A stretch of DNA of 64,000 nucleotides from Thermoplasmata archaeon (GCA_015063165.1 SUSZ01000008.1:1-64000); one strand, 5' to 3'. Shown: positions 35,417-44,176, counted from the stretch's first letter. The notes: generated by a model not told the origin, from the letters alone. Made by a program: numbers and translations.

Positions 35417-38400
35417 TCAGGAGGTCTGGGAGAGGACCTTGCCAGAGCCTTCGAAGGTCTTGCCTGCCAGAGTGGAGGCGGACACGGCGACACTGCCGCC
35501 GTCCGGGTCCTTGAAGGAGTACCCGAAGAAGGCCTTGGGGTCCACGTCGGAGAGGCCGTCGGAGAACGCCACCCTCTGGAGGTCGTTGCCGGTGAAGGCC
35601 CCGTACCCTATGCTGGCCGCGGAGGACAGGTCGACGTCCTTCAGGGCGCACCCGTAGAACGCGTGCTTCCCGATGCTCCGGGCGTCCCCTATGAAGGCGT
35701 GAGCCAGGCCGGAGCATCCGCTGAAGGCGCTCTCGCCGATGTCGAACTGCCCGTCGCCGTAGACGATTTTAAGGGCCCTGCATCCCGCGAACGCGTAGCT
35801 CCCTATGGCGGTCCCCTCGTCCACCATGACGTATTCGAGGCCGGGGCACTTGGCGAACGCCTTGAAGCCGACGTCCACCATGCTATTGACGGAGGTGATC
35901 GTGGCATCGCCCATGAACGCCTTGGCGCCCACGGAGGTCACCTTCCAGACGAACCCCAGGTAGCGGACCTCGTCAAAGACGGTGACGTCCTTCCTCGAGG
36001 CGCTGTCGGCGAACCCTATCAGGATGACCTCCTTCGCGCCGGCGCTCTCGGTTATCCTGTAGGAGTAGTCTCCCGTGCGGAAGGTCCCGCCGGCAGCGGG
36101 CACGTACACCTCCAGGCTGGAGCTGTCCCTGCCGGTGAACTTGTGGCTCCTCATGTCAATGTTGTAGCCGTCCGAAGTGCTGCCGTCCTCCCAATGGAAG
36201 ACGCATCCGGAGAACGAGTCCGGCTCGGCTGACAGCATGAAGCCGGGGAACACCACATAGTCGAGCGAGGAGCATCCGGAGAACGCTCCGCTGCCGACTT
36301 GGGTCGGCTCCACGCCGTCCCGGTCCTCGAACTTCAGCACCTCCAGGGTGCTTCCCGCGAAGGCGCCCTCGCCTATCCTGGTGACCGAGGCGGGTATGTT
36401 GACGTAGCGGAAGTAGGATATCGGCCCGCTGTCGTGGTCGGCCTTGAGGGCCGCGCCAGCATTCTGGAACGCCCCCGCGGCGATCTCCGTGACGGTCGAG
36501 GGTATGACCAGCCTCTGCTTCGAGGCCGGGAACTTGAGGAGGACGCCGGCATCCTTGTCGTACAGCACGCCGGCGATCGAGGAGTAGGCGGCGTTGCCGG
36601 AGGAGACATCCACGGACCTGAGGTGCGGGCTGTCGAGGGCCCCGTCGCCGATGGACGCGACCGAGCCGCCGATGGACACAGAAGTGACGGTGGCGCATCC
36701 CGCGAAGGCCGAGTCGGCGATCGAGGTCGGCGCGTAGGACTCGCCGCCATCCTCCACGGAGGAGGGGACGGACAGCGACACGGGAGACCCCTCGAATCCC
36801 ACGGCGGTGACCTCGCCTTCGGACACTATGCGGTAGACTACGGAGTCCACGACGAAGGTCAGGGGGCGCTCCCCGAAGACCGCGGTGGCGGTCATGGGCC
36901 CGGTTACCTGAACGGAGGGGACCTCCCAGCGGAGGAACACGGGCATGGACTCCTCCCCGGGCGCCGCGGGCGTCGCCTCGACGGCCACGTCCCCGACGTG
37001 GAGGACTCTGCCCTCGGCGTACACCGGCGCCCTGTAGGGGGCGACGACCGAGCCCTTCGAGACCGCGCCGCTGCCCTCGACGGCGATCGTCACCTCGTAG
37101 GACCTCTCGGTCGCCACGATGCTCGATGCGATCAAGCAGCCGCCGGCGATCGCGGTCTCCCCGTCGGGGAGGGGGGCGCCGTCCATCGTCCATCCGGAGA
37201 ACGAGTACGCGTAGCGATCGTCGTCCTGCGGGACGGAGTTGGTCAGCCTGATCCCCCCGAGCGCCAGGCTCGTGCCGTCCACTACTGCGACGGTCCCGGA
37301 CGGGACCCTGAACGACATGCTCGTCGAGCTCCCGCTCGCCTTGGCCACGACGACCTCGACACTGATCTTCTCGTCCGAGGCGGGCGTCCTGTCGAACACC
37401 GCCGTGAGGGCCGTGTCCGTCCCTGTGGCCCCGTCCACGAGGCCGGAGGCCTCCCAGCGGACGAAGCTGTAGACGTATGCGTCCGCCTCGGCGGGCATGG
37501 CGGCGACCTCCGTGCCTCCCACGACTATCGTAACGGAGGACATGTCCTCCGGCAGGGCGGTTCCGTAGGGGACGTTCGGTATCTCGGAGGCCGAGACCTT
37601 GCCGTAGCCGGATGGCGATGCGACCACCGGCACAGGATAGGCCCTCACTGCGGCGTCGAACACGGCGGTGTAGGACGCCTCCTTCACGGCGGGCCCGGGC
37701 TCCGGGCTCCATCCCGCGAACTCGTAGGAGTACCGGTCGGTGGGCTCCTTTGTCAGGCCGTCGTGCGACGGCGTCTCGCCCTTCCTGGCGAGGGTCGTGT
37801 CGGCGAGCGCCCCGGAGTCGTCCAGCCAGGAGATTTCGAACGACTCGTACAGCTTACCGTCGCCGTCGCCCGTGAACGTCTTCCCCTTCAGCGAGGCGGC
37901 GTCGGCGGCCAGCTTCTCGGAGCCGCTGTAAAAGGATACGGTGAAGGCTTCGTCCCCGACCGACTCCAGCGCGTCGGAGAACCCGACGTACGCCAGCGCG
38001 CCACAGCCGTAGAAGGCGCCCTCCCCCACAGACGTCGCCGAGGGCAGGTCCACGGTCGTCAGGGAGCGGCAGTCTTGGAAGGCGTGGTCCCCCACGGACG
38101 TCGCCGAGGGCAGGTCCGCAGTCTTCAGGGAGCGGCAGTCGAAGAAGGCGCTGGCCCCTACTGTGGTCGCCGAGGGCAGGTCCGCAGTCTTCAGGGAGCG
38201 GCATCCTTCGAAGGCGTTGTCCCCCACGGAGGCCGCCGAGGGCAAGTCCACGGTCGCGAGGGAGCCGCAGCCGTCGAAGGCGTTGTCCCCCACGTAGACG
38301 ACCTTCCATTCGCTGTCACCATGGCTCACGGTCCCGGATATCTGGGCGGGGCCCCCTTCAAAGCCGACGATCCCGACGGAATGGGAGGCGTAGTCCATCA

Positions 38401-39973
38401 CCCCGTACAGTATCTTGCCTCCGCCGTCCGGGCTGTCGGCGGCGAAACCCTCATGGAGGTCGCCGTTGCCCGATCCCACGAACTCCTTGCCGAGGAGGGA
38501 ACCGGCGTCGGCGGCCAGCAGCTCGCCCTCGCTGTAGAAGTCCACGCTGAATACGTCCATCCCGACATTATCCAGTTTGTCGGAGAACCTGATGTGGGAC
38601 AGAGCGAGGCAGTCATAGAAGGCGTTTTCATTCAAATCCACTACTGATTGGAGATCCATGTACCTCAGCGAGGTGCAGCCGTTGAAAGTGTCGTCGCTTA
38701 TGTATGTCGTATGGGGTATGTTTATCTCTTTCAACGAGGTGCAGCCGTTGAAAGCATTGATCCCCAGTTCCGTCGCATTCGGCAGGTCTGCTGTCTCCAA
38801 GGATTGGCAGCCGTAGAAGGCATCGTTACTCACGAACATTATCGTCCAGCTGGACCCCCCATAGCTCACGGTCCCGGATACCTGGGACGGGTTCCCTTCG
38901 AAGCCGACGATGTCAACATACTTCGATTTCGCGGCGCTGATTCTGAGCAGGATATCGCCTTCCCCGTCCGGGCTTGCGACGATGAATCCTTCGTGCAGGA
39001 AGCTTCCGTAGCCCACGAACTCCTTGCCGCGGAGATGGTCGGCGTCGGAGGCTATCGCATCCCCTTCGCTGAGGAACTTCATCTGGAATGCATCCGTCCC
39101 GACGATTGCCAGACTGCTGGAAAACCTGACGTTTCTCAGCGAGGGGCAGCCGCTGAAGGCCCCGTTCCCTATCGACACCGCTTCCGGCAGGTCCACGAAC
39201 TTCATGCAAGTGCAGCCCTTCAAAGCATTGTCCCCCACGGAGACCACGGTCCAGTCGAACCCCCCATAGCTCACGGTCCCGGATATCTGGGCGGGGCCCC
39301 CTTCGAAGCCGACGATCCCGACGGAATGGGAGGCGTAGTCCGTCACCCCGTACAGTATCTTGCCTCCGCCGTCCGGGCTGTCGGCGGCGAAACCCTCATG
39401 GAGGTCGCCGTCGCCGGAGCCCACGAACTCCTTGCCGAGGAGGGAACCGGCGTCGGCGGCCAGAGATTTACCCTCGCTGTAGAAGGATACGCTGAATGCC
39501 TCATCCCCGACATTCAGCAGGGATTCGGAGAACTTGATGTGGGTCAGCGCGTTGCAGCCCTGGAAGGCGTAGTCCCCTATATAGCCCGCCTTAGGCAGGT
39601 TCACTTCCTTCAGGTTGCTGCAGCCACGGAAGGCACTGTAAGTCACGTTCGACGCTCCTGACAGATCTACAGAAATCAGAGACTTGCAATTCATAAAGGC
39701 GTTGCTGATCATGGAATCGACAGTCCATATGGACCCGTCGTAGGACACCGTCCCGAAAATGTGCGTGGGGTTGCCTTGGTAATGGTCGATGTATACGTGT
39801 TTCATATCCACGTTTTCTACTTCGTATGTTATGCCGTCCACGGAGAACACATCGTATTCTGACAGCGCTTCGGTACCCTCCGCGATGGAGACGGTCGCCA
39901 GGGCCGCTGCCAGAGCCAGCGCCAAGACGACGAGGGTCCTGGCCCCTTTGAAGTTTTCATAGCACTCTTTCAT
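35417..39973 (-). CDS. BspA-like leucine-rich repeat surface protein (paralogue C)
   Basis: About 1518 residues from ATG 39973 (the frame is open to 40006). Signal peptide LVVLALALAAALATVSIAEG. Residues ~45-720 hold four LRR_5 blocks, each beginning with a W-x-x-x-SVGDNAF-like unit; the first and third blocks share long identical stretches (GFAADSPDGGGKILYGV). Then come the InlB-type segment (YEFAGWSPEPGPAVKE) and beta repeats, and a C-terminal LRR_5 region ending FEGSGKVLSQTS. The last ~800 residues match paralogue B almost completely. Secreted, no anchor seen. The largest of the three island paralogues. Confidence 0.9.
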   Translation of the reverse strand: MKECYENFKGARTLVVLALALAAALATVSIAEGTEALSEYDVFSVDGITYEVENVDMKHVYIDHYQGNPTHIFGTVSYDGSIWTVDSMISNAFMNCKSLISVDLSGASNVTYSAFRGCSNLKEVNLPKAGYIGDYAFQGCNALTHIKFSESLLNVGDEAFSVSFYSEGKSLAADAGSLLGKEFVGSGDGDLHEGFAADSPDGGGKILYGVTDYASHSVGIVGFEGGPAQISGTVSYGGFDWTVVSVGDNALKGCTCMKFVDLPEAVSIGNGAFSGCPSLRNVRFSSSLAIVGTDAFQMKFLSEGDAIASDADHLRGKEFVGYGSFLHEGFIVASPDGEGDILLRISAAKSKYVDIVGFEGNPSQVSGTVSYGGSSWTIMFVSNDAFYGCQSLETADLPNATELGINAFNGCTSLKEINIPHTTYISDDTFNGCTSLRYMDLQSVVDLNENAFYDCLALSHIRFSDKLDNVGMDVFSVDFYSEGELLAADAGSLLGKEFVGSGNGDLHEGFAADSPDGGGKILYGVMDYASHSVGIVGFEGGPAQISGTVSHGDSEWKVVYVGDNAFDGCGSLATVDLPSAASVGDNAFEGCRSLKTADLPSATTVGASAFFDCRSLKTADLPSATSVGDHAFQDCRSLTTVDLPSATSVGEGAFYGCGALAYVGFSDALESVGDEAFTVSFYSGSEKLAADAASLKGKTFTGDGDGKLYESFEISWLDDSGALADTTLARKGETPSHDGLTKEPTDRYSYEFAGWSPEPGPAVKEASYTAVFDAAVRAYPVPVVASPSGYGKVSASEIPNVPYGTALPEDMSSVTIVVGGTEVAAMPAEADAYVYSFVRWEASGLVDGATGTDTALTAVFDRTPASDEKISVEVVVAKASGSSTSMSFRVPSGTVAVVDGTSLALGGIRLTNSVPQDDDRYAYSFSGWTMDGAPLPDGETAIAGGCLIASSIVATERSYEVTIAVEGSGAVSKGSVVAPYRAPVYAEGRVLHVGDVAVEATPAAPGEESMPVFLRWEVPSVQVTGPMTATAVFGERPLTFVVDSVVYRIVSEGEVTAVGFEGSPVSLSVPSSVEDGGESYAPTSIADSAFAGCATVTSVSIGGSVASIGDGALDSPHLRSVDVSSGNAAYSSIAGVLYDKDAGVLLKFPASKQRLVIPSTVTEIAAGAFQNAGAALKADHDSGPISYFRYVNIPASVTRIGEGAFAGSTLEVLKFEDRDGVEPTQVGSGAFSGCSSLDYVVFPGFMLSAEPDSFSGCVFHWEDGSTSDGYNIDMRSHKFTGRDSSSLEVYVPAAGGTFRTGDYSYRITESAGAKEVILIGFADSASRKDVTVFDEVRYLGFVWKVTSVGAKAFMGDATITSVNSMVDVGFKAFAKCPGLEYVMVDEGTAIGSYAFAGCRALKIVYGDGQFDIGESAFSGCSGLAHAFIGDARSIGKHAFYGCALKDVDLSSAASIGYGAFTGNDLQRVAFSDGLSDVDPKAFFGYSFKDPDGGSVAVSASTLAGKTFEGSGKVLSQTS

Positions 39974-40122
39974 AAGGTCCCCTCGCGTTGCGGGATGATA
40001 ATACATGCGAAGGAGTGTGCGGCTCCAGGGAGGCCGTCCCGCCCTTCCCAGTCTGCGTCCGCCCCTTCGGGCCCGTCGGTCCGACTCACTGCTCTTCCAG
40101 GGAGGCCCGGCAGGGGTTAGTT

Positions 40123-40543
40123 TTAACCCTTCATAACTCTATACGTATTTTTATCTGGGAAGCTATCCCGTTGGTCCGGCTGTCGAGCGCGGCTACAGGC
40201 CCCGATTGAAGCCCGCGCCGGGATGCGGCCATCCGCCGGGCGGCCCCTGCCTTTCAGGATGGCGGTCGGCGGGGCGCCAAGCCTCTTCATGCGAATGACC
40301 CCGAGGCTGTTCATCGACCTGTCGTCCTCGGCGTCGGCTGCCGCCTTCAGGAAGCGGCGCGCCCACCCGTAGCAGGGCTCCGCGTTCCTGCCGTGCATGA
40401 GCTCGTCGCCGGCGGAGTGGCATCTTAGAACGGTCCCGATGTTCCCGAGGCCAGGTCCATGACCACAGGGCTGTCGCGAGAGCGATGACGAGGGTCTGAG
40501 ATGGCAACAGATATGACGCACCAACGCGCTTCCGTCGACGACG
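40123..40543 (-). pseudogene. Possible Sel1-repeat gene remnant
   Basis: A minus-strand frame contains WARRFLKAAADAEDDRSMNSLG, which matches the WFxKAAxxGDxxAxxNLG core of one Sel1 unit, in an otherwise unconvincing frame. It lies upstream of surface gene C, where the other paralogues have the Cys-rich ORF. The sequence 40100-40145 resembles that upstream of paralogue B (GGGGTTxxTTTTAAC). Real coding status is doubtful. Confidence 0.3.
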
Positions 40544-41998
40544 ATGAGAAGCCTCAACAAGTGGATCCTGAACTCAGCGATGGTCGTCGCCGCGATAGCC
40601 CTGATCCCGGAGCTGTGGCTGATCTACGAGTGGCTGTTCGACAACATAGGGCTGCTGAGGGAGCTGTCATCATATCTGGGCATGGGCTACGACACGCTGT
40701 CGATAGGCGGCGTCCTTTTCATAGTCCTGGGCGTGATGAGCATGATATTCGTCAAGATAGACGACGAGATGCCGGAACCCGGAAGCCCTGTCCCGTTCAT
40801 AGGTTTCAGCGGACAGCTCAGCCCGGTCCTGAAGAGCTGTCTGAAGCTGCTGCTGCGCATGCTCCTGGCGTTCTTCCTAGTGTTCCCTCTTCTGCTGGCC
40901 GTAGGCATGGCCCTGGCGCTCGCCACGATGATGCTGTCCATATGGGCCGCCACGGCCATCTACTACGTCACGATGCGCAGGCACAGGGATTCCGACGAGC
41001 GGCAGTACCGCGAGAACACCTCCAGGTTCGTCTGTCCGGAATGCGGGAAGGTTTTCGACAGACCCGACTACCGCCTCGAATCGACGGTCGTCCCGGGCCT
41101 GAAGCCGAGCATATTCGGAATAAAACGGATCGAGACGGAGACGAAGACGTTCGACTGCTATGGGTCGGCCAGCGGAAGGAAGCTCATAGAGCAGTCCTGT
41201 CCCGGCTGCCGTGCGACGGTCGGGACGAAGGAGGGCAAGCCCTGGGTGCTCACCATCGCCGGAGGGCCGGGCTCGGGGAAGACCAGCTTCGCGTTCTCCG
41301 CGATAGGGGGCATGATGGGTTCCATGGGCAACGACAACGCGTCCTCGGCGAGCCTCTACCGCAGCGAAGACGTCTCCGCGCTCTCGATGTATCGCGGCGG
41401 GCGCTGCCAGCCGACCGCGCAGAGCCTCCGCGCATCCCACATCCTGTGCTTCGAGTCAAGCCGCTTCGTCACACAGAGGATGGCGTATCTCTGCGACATA
41501 GGAGGCGGCTACTTCCTCTCGGGCGGGTCGGAATCCGACCTTCAGCCACAGTACGCCTACAACGACGCCATAGCGTTCGTCGTCGATCCCTGCGCAGAGG
41601 ACCCGGCGAGGAAGGCCTCCGAAGCCTATTACGGATTCATGGAAAGGTACCGCCGCCTCAACAGGATGGACGCTTCCAGGACCATCCGCACGCCGATCGC
41701 CGTCGTCGTCACGCATGCCGACCGGCAGGGGGCGTTCCAAGGAGTGCCGGACGAAGGGGTCAGGGAGGCGATGGTCGGAAGCGGATTTTTCAATCTGGTC
41801 AACATGATCGAGAAGGACTTCTCGTCAGTGTCGTTCTTCGCCTGCGACGCCACGAAGGAGGGCGGGGCCTCCGCCGCCGTGAGGCATCTCTGCAGGATCA
41901 CGGGATCGGGGATGGAGGACTTCTTCCGAGGCCCGTCCCGGACCCTTGGATCGCCTCGGCAGGATCGTAGAGGACGTGAGCATCACGAGAACTTTTGA
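40544..41998 (+). CDS. Membrane-anchored P-loop GTPase-like protein with zinc ribbon
   Basis: A 484-residue protein with three to four hydrophobic helices at ~9-30, 52-70 and 103-143. A Cys4 zinc ribbon follows (CPEC ~164, CPGC ~219), then a P-loop domain: Walker A AGGPGSGKTSF (~239-249), a switch-like LCDIGGGYFLSGG and VVVTHADR in place of the NKxD base motif. This arrangement resembles the TRAFAC/double-GTPase proteins predicted in bacterial conflict and membrane systems. The C-terminus looks frameshifted: the annotated end GSPRQDRRGREHHENF runs out of frame through repeat copy C, which in another frame encodes PLDRLGRIVEDVSITRTF. Function unknown. Confidence 0.75.
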   Translation: MRSLNKWILNSAMVVAAIALIPELWLIYEWLFDNIGLLRELSSYLGMGYDTLSIGGVLFIVLGVMSMIFVKIDDEMPEPGSPVPFIGFSGQLSPVLKSCLKLLLRMLLAFFLVFPLLLAVGMALALATMMLSIWAATAIYYVTMRRHRDSDERQYRENTSRFVCPECGKVFDRPDYRLESTVVPGLKPSIFGIKRIETETKTFDCYGSASGRKLIEQSCPGCRATVGTKEGKPWVLTIAGGPGSGKTSFAFSAIGGMMGSMGNDNASSASLYRSEDVSALSMYRGGRCQPTAQSLRASHILCFESSRFVTQRMAYLCDIGGGYFLSGGSESDLQPQYAYNDAIAFVVDPCAEDPARKASEAYYGFMERYRRLNRMDASRTIRTPIAVVVTHADRQGAFQGVPDEGVREAMVGSGFFNLVNMIEKDFSSVSFFACDATKEGGASAAVRHLCRITGSGMEDFFRGPSRTLGSPRQDRRGREHHENF

Positions 41999-42234
41999 CG
42001 GGGGTGGAAGGCCGACCGAGGAACATCTGCCCATGCCCCAACAGCCTAACAACCTAACAGGAAACAAGGATTCGCAGGGAGGGACGCGGGAGTCGCCGCA
42101 TCCCGATGGGGAGCGTCCAGGCTGGCGCCCGTATACATCAACCTACTCTCCGAGAGGTCGGGAGCAGTAGCCCAACAGCCTACAACCTAACAGCAAACAA
42201 GGCGCCGGAGGGCGGGACGGCCGGGCATGCCCCA
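41941..42234 (+). repeat. Island repeat, copy C
   Basis: Full-length form of the unit, overlapping the last ~58 bp of the GTPase-like gene. It contains the IVEDV half shared with copies A and B and the NNLTANKAPEGG half shared with copy A and with the tandem units that follow. Confidence 0.88.
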
Positions 42235-42410
42235 TGTGATCCTGCTTGAGCCCCAGAGGGTCGCGTGTCATGCCCCAACAGCCTAACAACCTAACAGCAA
42301 ACAAGGCGCCGGAGGGCGGGACGGCCGGGCATGCCCCATGTGCTTCCGCCCGAGCTCCGTAGGGTCGCGGGCCATGCCCCAACAGCCTAACAACCTAACA
42401 GCGAACAGCA
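42173..42410 (+). repeat. Tandem ~104-bp repeats
   Basis: Two units (42173-42275 and 42276-42379) plus a partial third (to ~42410), each starting CAACAGCCTAACAACCTAACAGC and encoding in one frame MPQQPNNLTANKAPEGG followed by TAGHAPC. Spacers within the units differ, so the conserved ~65 bp is the repeated core. Confidence 0.85.
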
Positions 42411-42454
42411 GCCGCACCGTCCCCGTACGACACTTCGTCCCGTTCCGAGCGGAT

Positions 42455-42474
42455 GTTATTAGGTATGTAATAAC
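42455..42474. promoter_or_regulatory. Dyad GTTATTA-N6-TAATAAC (first copy)
   Basis: Perfect 7-bp inverted repeat with a 6-bp spacer in the AT-rich DNA between the tandem repeats and the tRNA-Arg gene. An identical dyad with another spacer lies 202 bp to the right. Confidence 0.5.
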
Positions 42475-42656
42475 TTCTGGGGATATGGACGAAAATATCT
42501 ATTATATTCGATTGATAAGATATAATATATCATATACACAGCCGTAATCGTTTAGAAAGCACCCCAAAAATCCCGCGGTGGGATCGGGCGAAACTTTGGA
42601 TGATTCATCCAACCGAGCCGGGAAGGCCCCGGAAGGCGAATGGACGGCGAAAAACG

Positions 42657-42676
42657 GTTATTATTAATGTAATAAC
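42657..42676. promoter_or_regulatory. Dyad GTTATTA-N6-TAATAAC (second copy)
   Basis: Same 7-bp arms and same spacer length as 42455-42474. The region 42411-42757 between the tandem repeats and the right 75-bp repeat has no gene; these two dyads are its only visible structure. Confidence 0.5.
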
Positions 42677-42757
42677 TTGAGGGATTTTATCGAGATAATT
42701 GATAATATCTAATCTAATTGGATACATTATATACTTATTATTTGTCTAAACCGCAGA

Positions 42758-42832
42758 TATGGTGCGGAAAGGCCGAAAACCATTGAATTCGAAAAGTGGA
42801 TATCTGGACAGTAAGTCGAGCGGACCCGTCGG
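42758..42832. repeat. Right copy of the 75-bp direct repeat (att-like)
   Basis: Overlaps the last 12 nt (acceptor 3' strand and discriminator side) of the tRNA-Arg gene and extends 63 bp beyond it. Pairs with 17435-17509. Sequence right of 42832 is intact tRNA; sequence left of it is island DNA. Confidence 0.9.
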
Positions 42833-42894
42833 GATTCGAACCCGAGTCCGAGGCTCCGGAGGCCCCCATTCTATCCAGACTATACTACGGGTCC
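42821..42894 (-). tRNA. tRNA-Arg (anticodon CCG)
   Basis: Acceptor stem GGACCCG/CGGGTCC with discriminator G. The T-arm is TCGGG-TTCGAAT-CCCGA. The anticodon stem GGGGC/GCCTC encloses loop CTCCGGA, giving anticodon CCG. About 74 nt, CCA not encoded. It lies 52 bp downstream of rps27ae in the same direction and may be processed from that transcript. Its 3' end is duplicated at 17.4 kb. Confidence 0.93.
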
Positions 42895-42946
42895 ATGAGA
42901 ATAATTAAGATGTTTGGCCGGGAGACCCGGCAGGTTCACAGAAACA

Positions 42947-43129
42947 TCAGTTCTGGTTGAACTCGGTGTATCCGCAGCGTCCGCAGGCCTTCCTGTCCTT
43001 GTGGGTGGCCATGAAGACTCCGGGTCCGCACTTAGGGCAGACGGGCTTGGTCCTGACGAGCTTGCCGCCTTCGACCTTGTAAGCGTCCCTCTTGGTGTAG
43101 GCCTTCTTCGCTGCTGCTTTTCCTGCCAT
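42947..43129 (-). CDS. rps27ae: 30S ribosomal protein S27ae
   Basis: A 60-residue zinc-ribbon ribosomal protein: basic N-terminus [20 protein letters not shown], then [27 protein letters not shown] with four cysteines for zinc. ATG 43129 follows GGAGG on the minus strand; the GTG nine bases upstream overlaps the S24e stop and is less likely. Last gene of the rpoE'-spt4-DPCK-rps24e-rps27ae operon, an order typical for archaea. Confidence 0.96.
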   Translation of the reverse strand: MAGKAAAKKAYTKRDAYKVEGGKLVRTKPVCPKCGPGVFMATHKDRKACGRCGYTEFNQN

Positions 43130-43134
43130 CGGAA

Positions 43135-43449
43135 TCACTCCTCCGCTGCGGGAGCCTCGGCCTTGGGGGCCTCGATTCCGTTCCTCTTGAGGAGGTGCTC
43201 GCGGTCGTACTCGAGAGCTGCTTCCATGCTCTCGTAAACTTTGGCGTATCCCTTGGACATGCCCCTTCCGTAGACGGACTCGATGTGGTCGATGACAACG
43301 CAGTTCCTCTTGGACTTGAACTTCTTCGCGACTTCCTCTGCGACTGCGTTCCTTCCGGGAGTGGTCTCGCCGGCGTGGTCGATCGTGAAATAGACCTCGA
43401 TCCTTTTCTGAAGAGGGTTCTCCCTCTGCTGGGTTATCTCCATTTTCAT
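43135..43449 (-). CDS. rps24e: 30S ribosomal protein S24e
   Basis: A 104-residue protein of the S24e family: [19 protein letters not shown] at the N-terminus, [20 protein letters not shown] in the middle and [16 protein letters not shown] near the end, followed by an acidic Ala/Glu tail. The length is normal. Its ATG overlaps the upstream kinase stop and its own stop is a few bases from S27ae. Confidence 0.96.
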   Translation of the reverse strand: MKMEITQQRENPLQKRIEVYFTIDHAGETTPGRNAVAEEVAKKFKSKRNCVVIDHIESVYGRGMSKGYAKVYESMEAALEYDREHLLKRNGIEAPKAEAPAAEE

Positions 43450-43952
43450 ATGGTTTCCTCCATTCTAGCGGCCAATGTGGCGGCCTTCATTTGGATGGTC
43501 TCGTCCGTGGTGACGAGCATCATGCACCGTCCGGGCCATCCGTAGACGATCCTCGTCCCCAGAGGAGCGTAGAGGATGCAAGGCAGCAATGCCAGGTCCT
43601 CCTCCCCCTCGACGAGAATCAGTCCGCTTCCGGACCCCTCGATGCTCCTGCGGATGGCATCGGCGAGCTCCGCCGATATCGTCCCCGCAGGGCTGACGAC
43701 CCTCTCCTTGGGCTCGTCCTCGACGAGTTCCGCGAATCCGGTCATCTCACGGCGCTCGGTGAACCCGTCGTATATCGACAGGTCCGGCCTTATGCCGTGC
43801 TCTCTGAACGTCAGGGATACCACGTCCCCGACGGTCACCAAAAGGTTTCCTCTGCTGAACGACTCCAGGTCGGAATCGTACAGCTCATTCCCGATCGGTT
43901 CCTTGAACGCCTGCCTCTCGGAGGCGGGCAGCACCAGGTCCCTCTCGAACAT
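43446..43952 (-). CDS. GTP-dependent dephospho-CoA kinase (DUF359)
   Basis: A 168-residue protein with the DUF359 signature: [22 protein letters not shown] followed by TERRE, then [14 protein letters not shown], a [13 protein letters not shown] segment and a [12 protein letters not shown] end. The family is the archaeal GTP-dependent dephospho-CoA kinase, the last step of CoA biosynthesis, and is usually placed next to rps24e and spt4, as here. I chose ATG 43952 over the TTG at 43961. It overlaps rps24e by 4 bp. Confidence 0.9.
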   Translation of the reverse strand: MFERDLVLPASERQAFKEPIGNELYDSDLESFSRGNLLVTVGDVVSLTFREHGIRPDLSIYDGFTERREMTGFAELVEDEPKERVVSPAGTISAELADAIRRSIEGSGSGLILVEGEEDLALLPCILYAPLGTRIVYGWPGRCMMLVTTDETIQMKAATLAARMEETI

Positions 43953-43957
43953 GAGCG

Positions 43958-44176
43958 TCAACGGACCTTCAGGGCATACATCCCGTTCTTGGATATGCCC
44001 ATGGTCTTCGCGATCTCGGACTTCTCGAAGTCGACGATCGCGAGATATCCCTGCCAGTCCTTGGTGAGCGGGCTGTTGCAGTATTTGCAGGTGGTCTGCC
44101 CGGAAGCCTTCAGCTCGACGCTGTCGAAGAGGGACTTGCAGTTCTTGCAGGCGACCAGGTTCTTCACATCACTCAT
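43958..44176 (-). CDS. spt4: Transcription elongation factor Spt4 (RpoE'')
   Basis: A 72-residue zinc-binding factor: CKNCKSLF and CKYCNSPLTKDWQGYLAIVD provide the four-cysteine site, and EIAKTMGISKNGMYALKVR is the conserved C-terminal signature. It pairs with Spt5/NusG to keep RNA polymerase processive. The ATG overlaps the end of the rpoE' frame by 8 bp. Confidence 0.95.
   Translation of the reverse strand: MSDVKNLVACKNCKSLFDSVELKASGQTTCKYCNSPLTKDWQGYLAIVDFEKSEIAKTMGISKNGMYALKVR

Noticed and set aside
40501-41970. Alternative 489-residue frame over the GTPase-like gene
   Set aside because: Arg/Pro/Gly-rich shadow frame; the frame from 40544 has TM helices, zinc ribbon and P-loop.
42173-42410. 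CRISPR array
   Set aside because: The units are ~104 bp with a conserved ~65-bp core and only two and a half copies, no cas genes, and coding potential; a tandem repeat family is a better description.
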